Shown here: positions 33,308-41,816 of the stretch, in pieces | How positions within the stretch are numbered: the first letter of the stretch is position 1 | Layout of the letters: each line of letters starts with the position of its first letter | Assembly (NCBI GenBank): GCA_001778375.1 | Contig: MFGV01000041.1 | Coordinates: forward strand, 1 to 51,507 | Length of the DNA stretch: 51,507 nucleotides | Direction: 5' to 3' | Source: Candidatus Firestonebacteria bacterium RIFOXYD2_FULL_39_29 | Lineage (GTDB): Bacteria > Oederibacteriota > D2-FULL-39-29 | Notes under the pieces: model-generated | Told to the model about the DNA's origin: nothing | Seen by the model: only the letters and a program-made list of their open reading frames with translations | The model's database searches: none | Translations under genes and position numbers: made by a program

Positions 33308-34201
33308 GTGAAAGACAAGGCAAAAGGAATATGGTACGGCGTTATCGCCTGTGTTACGTGGGGTACTATTTGGCCGCTGGGTAAATGGATAAACAACAAC
33401 TATGATCTTAGCCCTTATTATTTTGCGGCGTTCCGGTTCCTCTTTGCAGGTGTTGCGCTTTTAATTTTTCTTTTGGTTAAAAAAGATAAAGCCTTTTGGA
33501 TGACTTTAAAAAACCACTGGGGGCTGGCTATTATACTCGGCTTTTTCGGAGTATTTGGAATGGGTTCTCTGGTATTTTTGTCTATTAAATACACTACTAT
33601 TGTTAACTCTGCTCTACTTATGAATTCAAACACTCTTTTTATTATTTTCTTTTCGCTTTTTTTGGGAGAAAAAATCAGTAAAGTTAAAATATTTGCTGTA
33701 ATAATGGGTTTGCTGGGCTGTTATCTTATAATTAACAACGGGTTTGCTTTTAAAATGCTGGGTAGTGAAACAATAAAAGGCGATCTTCTCGCGCTGGGCG
33801 CTTCGGTCTGCTGGGCGGCTTATACCGTAATAGGAAAAGCAAAAGTAAAGGATGTGGATTCAACTCATCTTACTGCTTTGAATTTTATCTTTGGCGCGCT
33901 TATGATATTTGCATTGATATTCTTTATGAAAGCTCCGGTAGCAGATGCTTTCTCGCCGTTACCGCTCCTTGGAATTATTTATATAGGTCTGATTCCCACA
34001 GCTTACGGTTTTACCATCTGGTATTATGCCCTGGAGTATGTTGAAGCCGGAGTACTAAGTTTATTCCAGTTTATTATCCCTCTGATGACTGCAGTTTTTG
34101 GCGTCTTCTTCTTTCATGAGAAATTCACATTGTTTACCTTTATTGGAATGGTTCTGATTCTTGCAGGTATAACAGTAGCGTCTAAAACGAGCAAGGAATA
34201 A
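33308..34201 (+). CDS. EamA-family (DMT) transporter
   Basis: A 297-residue inner-membrane protein with about ten helices arranged as two EamA repeats, the second starting near residue 155 (GDLLALGASVCWAAYTVIGKAK). Repeat 1 holds FAAFRFLFAGVALLIFLLV and NSALLMNSNTLFIIFFSLFLGEKIS; repeat 2 holds YALEYVEAGVLSLFQFIIPLMT. The family exports amino acids, nucleotide sugars or other metabolites; the substrate cannot be read here. It starts with GTG 33308, GGAG five bases upstream, 11 bases after rimI. Confidence 0.88.
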   Translation: MKDKAKGIWYGVIACVTWGTIWPLGKWINNNYDLSPYYFAAFRFLFAGVALLIFLLVKKDKAFWMTLKNHWGLAIILGFFGVFGMGSLVFLSIKYTTIVNSALLMNSNTLFIIFFSLFLGEKISKVKIFAVIMGLLGCYLIINNGFAFKMLGSETIKGDLLALGASVCWAAYTVIGKAKVKDVDSTHLTALNFIFGALMIFALIFFMKAPVADAFSPLPLLGIIYIGLIPTAYGFTIWYYALEYVEAGVLSLFQFIIPLMTAVFGVFFFHEKFTLFTFIGMVLILAGITVASKTSKE

Positions 34202-34285
34202 AAACAAAATTACGATTTACGAATGACGATTGACAATTTAATGTAGGCAGGAAAAGCTTTGCCAATATAGAGATACCATATTAAT

Positions 34286-34320
34286 GTGGAACGTGAGTAA
34301 CGTGATAACGTGCAACGTTC
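34286..34320. repeat. Family C dispersed repeat, copy 2
   Basis: Units GGAACGTGA, GTAACGTGA, TAACGTG and CAACGTTC. Its reverse complement contains ACGTTACTCACGTT as at 4879-4897. Upstream, ACGATTTACGAATGACGATT at 34212-34231 is another short degenerate repeat. Confidence 0.6.
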
Positions 34321-34346
34321 TAACAGTTTCATTACAGGGGGGTTTT

Positions 34347-36191
34347 ATGCAAAAGGTTAAACTTGAAAGAACAGAGTCATTTGCTGTACTGGTAAAGGCT
34401 TATCCAAAGTATTTCACTCACGGGAAAGGACGGTCTATAGTTTTTGGTAAATGGGACTCGGAAGGATTTTCTGTGTTCTCCTTTGGCAAAGATATTTCGG
34501 TAATGTACAACGAAGAGGGTGAGATTTTCAGAGCTCTGGGTCTTCTCATGGTGGAGTTGGAGAAGAATAAGAAGGGTGTAATAAAGATCAGACAGATCCC
34601 TCCGTTTAAATTCAGGGGATTGATGCTGGATAGTTCCAGGAATGCCGTTATGACCGTGGAAGCCGGAAAGAAGATGATAATGAAACTTGCACTCTTAGGA
34701 TATAATGCGCTTTGTTTTTATACGGAAGATACTTATGAAGTCGAAAATGAACCGCTTATCGGGTATTTGAGGGGAAAATATACCATGAAGGAGATGAAAG
34801 AGCTGGATGATTATGCTTTCATGTTCGGGATTGAAATGTTTCCCTGTATCCAAACCCTGGGACACATGCCTCATATTTTTAAACATAATAAATATTTTGA
34901 ATATAAAGATGATGACCGGTGCTTTAATGTTAGATATAAAAAAAGCTATGTTTTGCTTGAAAAAATGATGAAAAGCGCTACAAAACCTTTCAGATCAAAA
35001 AGGATACATCTGAGCATGGACGAGGTGCACGGTTTGGGGCTTGGAAATGCTTTTTTACCGGGAAAAGTAAACGATCCGAGAGAGTTGTTTGTTAAACATA
35101 CCATAAGAGTTATGAAACTTTGCAAAAAACTCAGGTTAAAGCCGATGATTTACGGGGATACTATGGTAGGCTTTTGCGGTTCAAAACCATTTACTACGGA
35201 ACAAAGAAAGTTGATTCCAAAAGATCTTAAAGTAGTGTACTGGGATTATTACAGTACAAAGAAGGAAGTCTATGATAATTATATTAAACAATATGAAGCG
35301 GCCGGTTTTAATCCGATGATCTCTCCCGGGATCTGGAACTGGCACAGGCTTTGGCCGATATATCCTAAAGCAGAGAACAATCTGGATCTTTTCATGCCTG
35401 TAGCTTCCGAACATGGTATTACGGAATCTCTTATTACGGCCTGGGGTGATGACGGGAATGAAGCTCCGTTTGATGCCAGCTGGCCGGCGCTTGTTCTTCA
35501 TAGCGAATATTGCTGGTCGAAAAAAGCGGATAAGGGCCTTGTAAAAAAGCAGGTAAAAATTATTTCAGGAAACTCATTTGAAGCATTAGTCTCTCCGTGG
35601 GTTCTTGATGTGACGGATAAAAAAAGCGCGTATTTGCGTACTCCAGTTTCTGTCGGCAGGGCTTTTCTCTATGATGATCCTATAACCGGTATATTTTCGG
35701 GACATGCTTTTGGGAGAAAACTAAACCCGTACTATGAAAAAGCTTACAAGACGATCAAGTCGGCAATTACGGAAGAAAAAGAAAATAAAGATCTCTTAAG
35801 CTTTCCTCTTTTACTTGCTGATGTTTTAAGATTAAAAGCGGATTTTAAACAAAATGCCTACAAAGCTTACAATTCCGGAAATAATACTGCCTTAAAAAAA
35901 ATGGTAAAAGATGCCGGAGAACTAAAAAAGAGAATTAAAAAACTCTGGCAGGTTCAAAGAATTATCTGGCTTAAAGAAAGAAAGCCATTTGGATTGGATG
36001 TGCTTGATCTGCGGTATGCCGGACTTCTCGGACGCCTTGATGTCTTCAAAGAAAGAGTAAACGAATATTTAAGCGGAAAGATTGACTCAATTCCCGAGTT
36101 AGAAGAAAAGCCGCAAAAATGCTACGGTGATTTCCCCTTTTGCAGTTTAAAATTTTACAAGGATCTTGCCTGTTTTCATATCCCGATTTAG
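34347..36191 (+). CDS. GH20-like beta-N-acetylhexosaminidase
   Basis: A 614-residue glycoside hydrolase without signal peptide. A short N-terminal domain leads to the catalytic barrel beginning FKFRGLMLDSSRNAVMTVE. The catalytic pair is D225-E226 in HLSMDEVHGLG, in the place of the GH20 D-E, preceded by FPCIQTLGHMPHIF. Later parts include KVVYWDYYS and SPGIWNWHRLWP. Substrate-assisted GH20 enzymes remove terminal GlcNAc or GalNAc. Being cytosolic, it likely acts on imported oligosaccharides. ATG 34347 has a G-rich site 6 bases upstream; longer frames run through the CACGTT repeat. NagA at the window start could use the product after phosphorylation. Confidence 0.8.
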   Translation: MQKVKLERTESFAVLVKAYPKYFTHGKGRSIVFGKWDSEGFSVFSFGKDISVMYNEEGEIFRALGLLMVELEKNKKGVIKIRQIPPFKFRGLMLDSSRNAVMTVEAGKKMIMKLALLGYNALCFYTEDTYEVENEPLIGYLRGKYTMKEMKELDDYAFMFGIEMFPCIQTLGHMPHIFKHNKYFEYKDDDRCFNVRYKKSYVLLEKMMKSATKPFRSKRIHLSMDEVHGLGLGNAFLPGKVNDPRELFVKHTIRVMKLCKKLRLKPMIYGDTMVGFCGSKPFTTEQRKLIPKDLKVVYWDYYSTKKEVYDNYIKQYEAAGFNPMISPGIWNWHRLWPIYPKAENNLDLFMPVASEHGITESLITAWGDDGNEAPFDASWPALVLHSEYCWSKKADKGLVKKQVKIISGNSFEALVSPWVLDVTDKKSAYLRTPVSVGRAFLYDDPITGIFSGHAFGRKLNPYYEKAYKTIKSAITEEKENKDLLSFPLLLADVLRLKADFKQNAYKAYNSGNNTALKKMVKDAGELKKRIKKLWQVQRIIWLKERKPFGLDVLDLRYAGLLGRLDVFKERVNEYLSGKIDSIPELEEKPQKCYGDFPFCSLKFYKDLACFHIPI

Positions 36192-36267
36192 ATTCGCTGA
36201 AGGAAAAAGATATTAGGGAAGAAACTCCTCGAGTGCTCTCTTTAGGCTCAAAGGAAGGAAGAGTAAT

Positions 36268-36702
36268 ATGAAATTGATATCAACAGGAATAAAATGGCTG
36301 GATGAAATACTTGATGGAGGAATTTACAGGGGCAATTCTATCATTATAGAAGGCCCTCCCGGAAGCGGCAAAACAATATTTGGCCTGCAATTCATATATC
36401 AAGGCAATAAGCCTGCAATATATATCTCATCAAAAGAGACGGAAAAAACGATAGTAAACTACGGAAAAAGTTTTAAATGGAAATTAGCCGGAGCAATAAA
36501 ACAAAAGAAATTATTCGTAATATCGGATTATGAAAAAGTACTTAAGAGTATATTGTCATTCAAGGGGAGCTATTTAGAGAAAATAATACACGATAAAGGA
36601 GTGAGAAATATAGTAATAGACGATATAAATAAATTATTTGAGGTGTTTAAGGATGATATATCCCCTCATTCAATATCGGTGTTTTTAAAAATATCGGATT
36701 AA
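36268..36702 (+). CDS. Short KaiC/RadA-like RecA-superfamily ATPase
   Basis: A 144-residue protein opening like KaiC-type ATPases: [20 protein letters not shown], Walker A GPPGSGKT (residues 29-36), then [11 protein letters not shown] and a Walker B-like [12 protein letters not shown]. Members are usually 230 or more residues; this one stops soon after Walker B, before the strands that complete the fold. It could be a truncated gene or a small nucleotide-binding domain that works with another protein. GGAAGGAAG precedes ATG 36268. The following gene is 69 bases downstream. Confidence 0.75.
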   Translation: MKLISTGIKWLDEILDGGIYRGNSIIIEGPPGSGKTIFGLQFIYQGNKPAIYISSKETEKTIVNYGKSFKWKLAGAIKQKKLFVISDYEKVLKSILSFKGSYLEKIIHDKGVRNIVIDDINKLFEVFKDDISPHSISVFLKISD

Positions 36703-36771
36703 AGAAAGTAAAATTACAATAATTAAAAGTTGAGAATAAAAGGTCCTTATAATTGATAGAGAGGAGGTCTA

Positions 36772-38208
36772 ATGGGTTTGATAAAGCGAATTAAAGAAAA
36801 GGTTAAAGAATCAAAGTTTTTCTTTGTTTCATTCACTGCGCACTTGTTGATACTATTTTTAGTCAGTGGAATAGTTATAGTAAATCCGACAATGAGGAAA
36901 ACAGTTTTTAGAGGTATCCTTCAAATGGGCGGCGGCGGAAAGGCAGAGACGCCGGAGTGGGAAACACAAAAACAACTTCCGTCTTCAAAATCTGTCGATA
37001 TTCCTTCAATGACAAAGCAAGAGATCAAGGTTACTGACGCTAAAGTCGTTATTAACACAACGATGGCTGATAAAAATCAGTCAAGCGCTGTTATTAAGCC
37101 GCTGGATATTGTCGGAGCCGGAGGCGGTGAGGGCGGCGGTATGGGTACCGGTATCGGTAAAGGAATAGGTGCGGGTATCGGTATTTTCTCTGCCAGAATG
37201 AACAGGACGGAAATGGCAAAGAAATATGGCGGATCTCCGATGACGGAAACTTCGGTCAATAAAGGTCTTGAATATCTATTTGCGAAACAAAATGCCGACG
37301 GTTCATGGGAAGTCAAGCCAAAAGTATTTGAAGGCTGGCAGGTAAGAGAACCGGAAATAGCAATTAGCAGTTTTGCAACATTAGCTTTTTTAGGTGCAGG
37401 GTATAGAGTGGATTCTCCTCATAAATATGCGAAAACATTGCAAAAGGCAATTAAATATTTAGTTTCGAAGCAGACTCCCAATGGTTATATCAGCGGAGAT
37501 ACGACATATAAGCCGGAAACAATGTATGTTCATTGCATAGCATCAATAGCATTATCCGAGGCGTTCGCAGTAGGAGGGGCGAGTAATATAAAAGCGAATC
37601 TGGAAAAAGCGATAAAAATAATTATATCGGCGCAAGAAGTTGAAAAAACCGAAGCTAACAAAGGCGGTTGGAGGTATGGACCCGGAAGCGGAGATAGTGA
37701 TTTGTCCGTAAGCGGTTGGGCTATAATGGCGCTTAAGGATGCCTTCTATAGCAACATACTTAAATTGGAAATTAAGAATGCTCTGGAGGCATCGGCAAAA
37801 TATGTTATAAAAACAGATGGCCGCTACATGACACAGGGGGCCTTTGCGAGTGCTACAGATGCAACCAGACCAATTGCAATATTTTGTCTTTTTATTACGG
37901 GAAAATCGGATGATCCGTTGATTAAAAAATTGACTGACAGTTTATGTATGGATATATCAAAAGTGGATTATTATCAGATGTATTACAATAATTTGGCGCT
38001 GTTTCAAATAGGCGGAAAAAAATGGGAAGATTGGAATAAAACATTCAGAGAATTCATTGTAACAAAGCAAAACCAGGATGGGAGTTTTCAGCCTTTAAAG
38101 CAGGGTCTTGAAAATAAAATCGGCTTCAATTATACAACTGCGATGGCAGTATTATGTCTGGAAATATACTATCGTTATTTACCGATATATCAGATTGTAA
38201 ATAAATAG
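36772..38208 (+). CDS. Membrane-anchored prenyltransferase/squalene-oxidase-repeat protein
   Basis: A 478-residue protein with one N-terminal helix (about 18-38) in a TonB-like setting (FFFVSFTAHLLILFLVSG), a glycine-rich linker (GAGGGEGGGMGTGIGKGIG), and an alpha/alpha-barrel of squalene-cyclase-type repeats: KQNADGSW, KQTPNGYI, GGWRYGPGSGDSDLSVSGWA, KQNQDGSF. The cyclase DxDD acid motif is not obvious, so an enzyme role in terpenes is doubtful; such proteins are common in envelope-related loci of uncultivated bacteria with unknown function. GAGGAGG precedes ATG 36772. A strong terminator follows. Confidence 0.78.
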   Translation: MGLIKRIKEKVKESKFFFVSFTAHLLILFLVSGIVIVNPTMRKTVFRGILQMGGGGKAETPEWETQKQLPSSKSVDIPSMTKQEIKVTDAKVVINTTMADKNQSSAVIKPLDIVGAGGGEGGGMGTGIGKGIGAGIGIFSARMNRTEMAKKYGGSPMTETSVNKGLEYLFAKQNADGSWEVKPKVFEGWQVREPEIAISSFATLAFLGAGYRVDSPHKYAKTLQKAIKYLVSKQTPNGYISGDTTYKPETMYVHCIASIALSEAFAVGGASNIKANLEKAIKIIISAQEVEKTEANKGGWRYGPGSGDSDLSVSGWAIMALKDAFYSNILKLEIKNALEASAKYVIKTDGRYMTQGAFASATDATRPIAIFCLFITGKSDDPLIKKLTDSLCMDISKVDYYQMYYNNLALFQIGGKKWEDWNKTFREFIVTKQNQDGSFQPLKQGLENKIGFNYTTAMAVLCLEIYYRYLPIYQIVNK

Positions 38209-38282
38209 TTAAGCAATAAGTTGGATCCGCGCTTATCAACGCAGAGCATACGGGCTAAAAGATCCTGAATTTAATATAAGCA

Positions 38283-38324
38283 AAAAGGACTGTAAGGGAG
38301 CAATTTACAGTCCTTTTTCATTTT
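38283..38324 (+). terminator. Intrinsic terminator before the regulator gene
   Basis: AAAAAGGACTGTAA pairs perfectly with TTACAGTCCTTTTT around GGGAGCAA. A-run and T-run on both sides. It ends 7 bases before the -35 box of the next promoter and insulates the sugar locus. Confidence 0.92.
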
Positions 38325-38330
38325 TGCCTA

Positions 38331-38378
38331 TTGACAAAAATGAAATATTGATGTATACTACCAGTAACATACCAGTAA
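38331..38378 (+). promoter_or_regulatory. Promoter and direct-repeat operator of the regulator gene
   Basis: TTGACA (38331-38336), 17 bases, TATACT (38354-38359). TACCAGTAA occurs at 38359-38367 and again at 38370-38378, one helical turn (11 bases) apart, covering the expected transcription start. This fits autorepression by the gene it drives. Confidence 0.75.
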
Positions 38379-38391
38379 TAACGGAGGTAGG

Positions 38392-39429
38392 GTGGATTTA
38401 TTATATAGGGAGATAGCTGAGAAAATAAGAAAGAAAATTGCTGGCGGTAGATATTCTGTAAATTCTAAGCTGCCAAGCGAAGCGGATCTTTCAGGGGAAC
38501 TAAAAGTCAGCCGGCCTACTATTAAGAATGCTGTACGCGTCCTTGTTAATGAAGGTGTGCTTTCCTGTGTACCTTCAGTAGGCAGTTTTATTCTCAGAAA
38601 ACCGGGAGAAAGAATAATTATCGGTTATATTGCTCCGGATCTTTCAGACCCTTTTCATACCGACATGATCTCCTGTGTTGAGAAACTGACAAACGAAAAA
38701 GGATATGGTCTTACAGTTGCTGCGAGTGGTGAAACGGTCGAGGAGGAAAGTAGAGCTGTAGTAAGATTGGTAAAAAACGGAGCCGTAGGTGTTCTTGCTT
38801 CAAGATCTCTTAACATTGCCTTAGAAAAAAGCAGATTTAAAATTCCTCTAGTGTGGTGCGGCGGGATCCCTGCTGATTCGGAAAATGACAGGGTAACAAT
38901 TGACAATAAAAAAGGAATGTTGCTGCTTGTGGAACATCTGATTTCCCTGGGAGTAAAAAAAATAGGATATGTGGAAGCTGAAAAAAAATCGAAATTTATG
39001 AGCGAGAGAGGCCGTGAATTAAAAAATATACTTGCGGATAAGATAATCAAAGTGAGAGACGAATGGTTTGTCTGTTCTGACGTAAGCGGTGAAGAGGGCG
39101 AACATAATCTCTTTGAACGCTTTTTGAAAAACGGTCTGCCGGAGGCGATAATTTGTTATAACGATCTGACAGCTGCGGGTATAATAAATGCGGCTTTAGA
39201 AAATAAAATATCCGTCCCTGAAAGATTAAAGATAACAGGGTTCGACAATATCGGATTGAGTCGTTTTTTTAAAGTTCCCATTACCACCGTGAATTATAAG
39301 ATAGCCGTTATAGCGGAGCAGGCGCTGGAACTGCTTTTAAAAAGGATATCCGGCTCAAGAGAAAATACTGTAACGGCAATAATTGAACCGGAGCTGATTG
39401 TAAGGCAATCAACGAAGCTGCTGGAGTAA
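38392..39429 (+). CDS. GntR-HTH/LacI-sensor hybrid transcriptional regulator
   Basis: A 345-residue regulator. Residues 1-70 are a GntR-type winged helix (YREIAEKIRKKIAGGRYSVNSKLPSEADL, KVSRPTIKNAVRVLVNEGVLS, GSFIL). Residues ~75-345 are a LacI/periplasmic-binding sugar sensor (IIIGYIAPDLSDPFHTDMI, ITGFDNIGLSRFF, PITTVNYK), as in AraR. It should bind sugar and release DNA. The GTG start 38392 has GGAGG at 38383-38387. The GH89-like gene follows 44 bases on without a terminator, so it is the first likely target; the cluster from 41817 is another. A consensus promoter with direct repeats sits upstream. Confidence 0.9.
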   Translation: MDLLYREIAEKIRKKIAGGRYSVNSKLPSEADLSGELKVSRPTIKNAVRVLVNEGVLSCVPSVGSFILRKPGERIIIGYIAPDLSDPFHTDMISCVEKLTNEKGYGLTVAASGETVEEESRAVVRLVKNGAVGVLASRSLNIALEKSRFKIPLVWCGGIPADSENDRVTIDNKKGMLLLVEHLISLGVKKIGYVEAEKKSKFMSERGRELKNILADKIIKVRDEWFVCSDVSGEEGEHNLFERFLKNGLPEAIICYNDLTAAGIINAALENKISVPERLKITGFDNIGLSRFFKVPITTVNYKIAVIAEQALELLLKRISGSRENTVTAIIEPELIVRQSTKLLE

Positions 39430-39473
39430 ATTGAGATTTGTAGATTATTTAATAAATAATGACAGGAGGGAAT

Positions 39474-41672
39474 ATGCATAGAATAATCAGAAGTGTAATG
39501 ATTGTCGCAATTGGATTTTGTATTTTTTCTTACGGGGCGGAGGAAGGTGAAAAGATAGAGAAAACAGGGTGGGTGATCTATAAACCTGTAAAGGCTCATT
39601 TTTCTTATGAGCATGCGGCGAATGAATTAGCGCGTTACATTAAAGAAATGAGCGGCGTGGCTGTTGCTATAAAGACGGATAAGGAAGTAAAACCTGAAGA
39701 CAAGGTTAGATTAATTATTGGAGACAGCGCGGTAAATGATTTAACAAAGGATTTAATGTCAAAAGGAAAAATTCCCGTTCCGAAAACTTTGGGAGAGGGC
39801 GGATATTTTATTAAGAGTGTAATTGATGACGGCAGAACAAATATAGTGTTTGCCGGGACCAGGGGCAGGGGTGCGATGTATGCCGTCTATAACTATCTGA
39901 GAAAATATTGTGACTGCGGGTATTTCAGAGATGGGGATTATATTCCAAAAAGAATAAGTATTCCGGTTAAAAATATAGAATTTTCCGACATACCTGTTTT
40001 TCCCATAAGGGAGGGATTTGCGTTTACGTCTATTAAAGGACCGATGTCCAAGTACTCCAATTGCTGGGATTTTGAGTACTGGAAATTATGGGCGGATTTT
40101 TCAGTGAAGACAGGGGCGAATGTTCTGCATCATTATGTTATGTGGGGTGATATTCCCTATAAAGTATTTGACAAACTTGATATAAATGATGCTGTCAACC
40201 GGTCAGGGGATGTTTTGGCTCCCAAAGACAGGTCAGCCCTTAATAAGAAAATGCTTGATTATATGAGAACTCTTGATGTTGATATCTGGTACGGATTTGG
40301 CGGTACCTGGGGTTCTGTACCAAAATCTTTTAACTCAGCTTACCCCGGGCATAGTATGTTAAATGCTACTCTTTTACTGCCGGAAGATAAGGATTTTGAT
40401 GCAATAATGAAAAAAATATGGGCAGAGTATATAAAAGAATTTGGAAAAGCGGACAGATATTTTATCATATATAATCCTGAGGGCAAGGCGGAGATGAGGT
40501 ATGATGCTTATGATAAGGCCGTCAAAATATTCAGGGAGCTGGATCCGACTGCTAAGTTTATGTTTTGGAGCTGGGACCTGGACTGGGGGACGGGAAATAA
40601 AAACATAGAAGAGTTTAATAAAAGGCTTCCCAAGGATTGTTTAGTTCAGGATCAATCCGAAGCAAAACGGGGTTTAAAGTCCGAGGGTAATCATTTTGGC
40701 GGCAGGGATTGGATACATTGTGAAAGAGCCATAGGGGAGTTTTTTTCTGGAGACAGATTAGGCAAAGGTTTCGGGGATTTCAGGGGCGACCGAATAATAA
40801 ATGACGGGGTTACTGCTGAGAGTAAGATACCTGTCGGATGCAAAGGTGCTACTTTTTATAATGAGCTTGATTCCGGGAATTTTCTTGCTTTCTCCATAGC
40901 TATGGATACCGAGTGGAATCCGGGTAAAATAAAGAAGTCTTTTGACAAAGGGGAATGGCTGGAAAGGTATATTATTGAAAGATACGGAAAAGAATCTGCA
41001 ATTAATATGGGAGCAAGCTTAAAAGAAACTTTTAAAGCGAACCTTGGAGACGGTAAATATATTGAAGGAGAAGACAAGATAATAGATAATGCCGTAAAAC
41101 TGGCGCTAAAAGAGAAAGACAGACAAAAAGACAATCAGCGATATGTGTATTATATGTATGACATGGTGACGCAGGCTCTTTGGGACTCCGGGTGGGCAAA
41201 ATATCAGCTTATAAAGGATTCTTTCAGTAAAGACCCGAAATCTTCTGATACAAAGAAATATCTTGCTAAAGCCAAAGAATATATAGAAATGTTGAACGAT
41301 ATTATGGCAAGTCAGAATCGCGATAAATTGAGTATAACTTTTGATAGTATTACTTCCAGGTCTCCGATGGCAGATAAATCTGAAGTAGCCCTTACAATAG
41401 GATCAAGAACCTTTCAAATTATAGTATATGAAAATTGGTACCTTAATTTTTACAGACAATATGTTGCATCATTAAGGGTCCTTGAGAAATCAATAGCGCA
41501 GGGAAAACTGCCTGCTCAAAGCGAAATAGATGCCGCTTTAAAAGAAATCAAGCCGGACTGGAATTATTGGAATCCGGCAGCTATTCAAAAGATAGGCAGT
41601 TATAAACCCAAAAAAGATACATTAACTCTTATTGAAGAAGCATCAAATAAAGGGATCTTTTTAGTTAAATAG
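39474..41672 (+). CDS. Secreted GH89-like (alpha-N-acetylglucosaminidase-related) glycosidase
   Basis: A 732-residue protein with a signal peptide (about 1-22, IVAIGFCIFSYG). The N-terminal domain resembles those of GH20/GH67/GH89 enzymes (EHAANELARYIKEMSG, TRGRGAMYAVYNYLRKY). The barrel region matches GH89 in layout: FEYWKLWADFSVKTGANVLH, MRTLDVDIWYGFGGTWGSVP, LPEDKDFDAIMKKIW, FIIYNPEGKAEMR in the place of the GH89 FNE acid/base segment, and TAKFMFWSWDL. GH89 cleaves alpha-linked GlcNAc. The match is remote, and DUF4838-type proteins are an alternative. ATG 39474 has AGGAGG just upstream; ATG 39459 precedes that site. Confidence 0.62.
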   Translation: MHRIIRSVMIVAIGFCIFSYGAEEGEKIEKTGWVIYKPVKAHFSYEHAANELARYIKEMSGVAVAIKTDKEVKPEDKVRLIIGDSAVNDLTKDLMSKGKIPVPKTLGEGGYFIKSVIDDGRTNIVFAGTRGRGAMYAVYNYLRKYCDCGYFRDGDYIPKRISIPVKNIEFSDIPVFPIREGFAFTSIKGPMSKYSNCWDFEYWKLWADFSVKTGANVLHHYVMWGDIPYKVFDKLDINDAVNRSGDVLAPKDRSALNKKMLDYMRTLDVDIWYGFGGTWGSVPKSFNSAYPGHSMLNATLLLPEDKDFDAIMKKIWAEYIKEFGKADRYFIIYNPEGKAEMRYDAYDKAVKIFRELDPTAKFMFWSWDLDWGTGNKNIEEFNKRLPKDCLVQDQSEAKRGLKSEGNHFGGRDWIHCERAIGEFFSGDRLGKGFGDFRGDRIINDGVTAESKIPVGCKGATFYNELDSGNFLAFSIAMDTEWNPGKIKKSFDKGEWLERYIIERYGKESAINMGASLKETFKANLGDGKYIEGEDKIIDNAVKLALKEKDRQKDNQRYVYYMYDMVTQALWDSGWAKYQLIKDSFSKDPKSSDTKKYLAKAKEYIEMLNDIMASQNRDKLSITFDSITSRSPMADKSEVALTIGSRTFQIIVYENWYLNFYRQYVASLRVLEKSIAQGKLPAQSEIDAALKEIKPDWNYWNPAAIQKIGSYKPKKDTLTLIEEASNKGIFLVK

Positions 41673-41718
41673 TGAGTTAGTAATCTGTTGAAAAACTCGA
41701 TTTAAGGCTATACACTGA

Positions 41719-41759
41719 AATTCTCCGGGAGAATTGTCTTTTGTGAACAGGGGTATAAT
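41719..41759 (+). promoter_or_regulatory. Palindrome and -10 box upstream of the sugar cluster
   Basis: AATTCTCC-G-GGAGAATT is a perfect 17-base palindrome at 41719-41735. TATAAT follows at 41754-41759. The palindrome lies where the -35 box would be, so a regulator bound there could control all seven downstream genes. The -35 itself is weak. Confidence 0.55.
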
Positions 41760-41816
41760 GAAAGAAAAATAGATTAATTTCAAATAACTGCTAAATCATT
41801 AAAAGCCGGAGGTAAC

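Noticed and set aside
36268-36702. Circadian clock KaiC
   Set aside because: The protein is far too short, and no kaiA or kaiB is near; it only shares the ATPase start.
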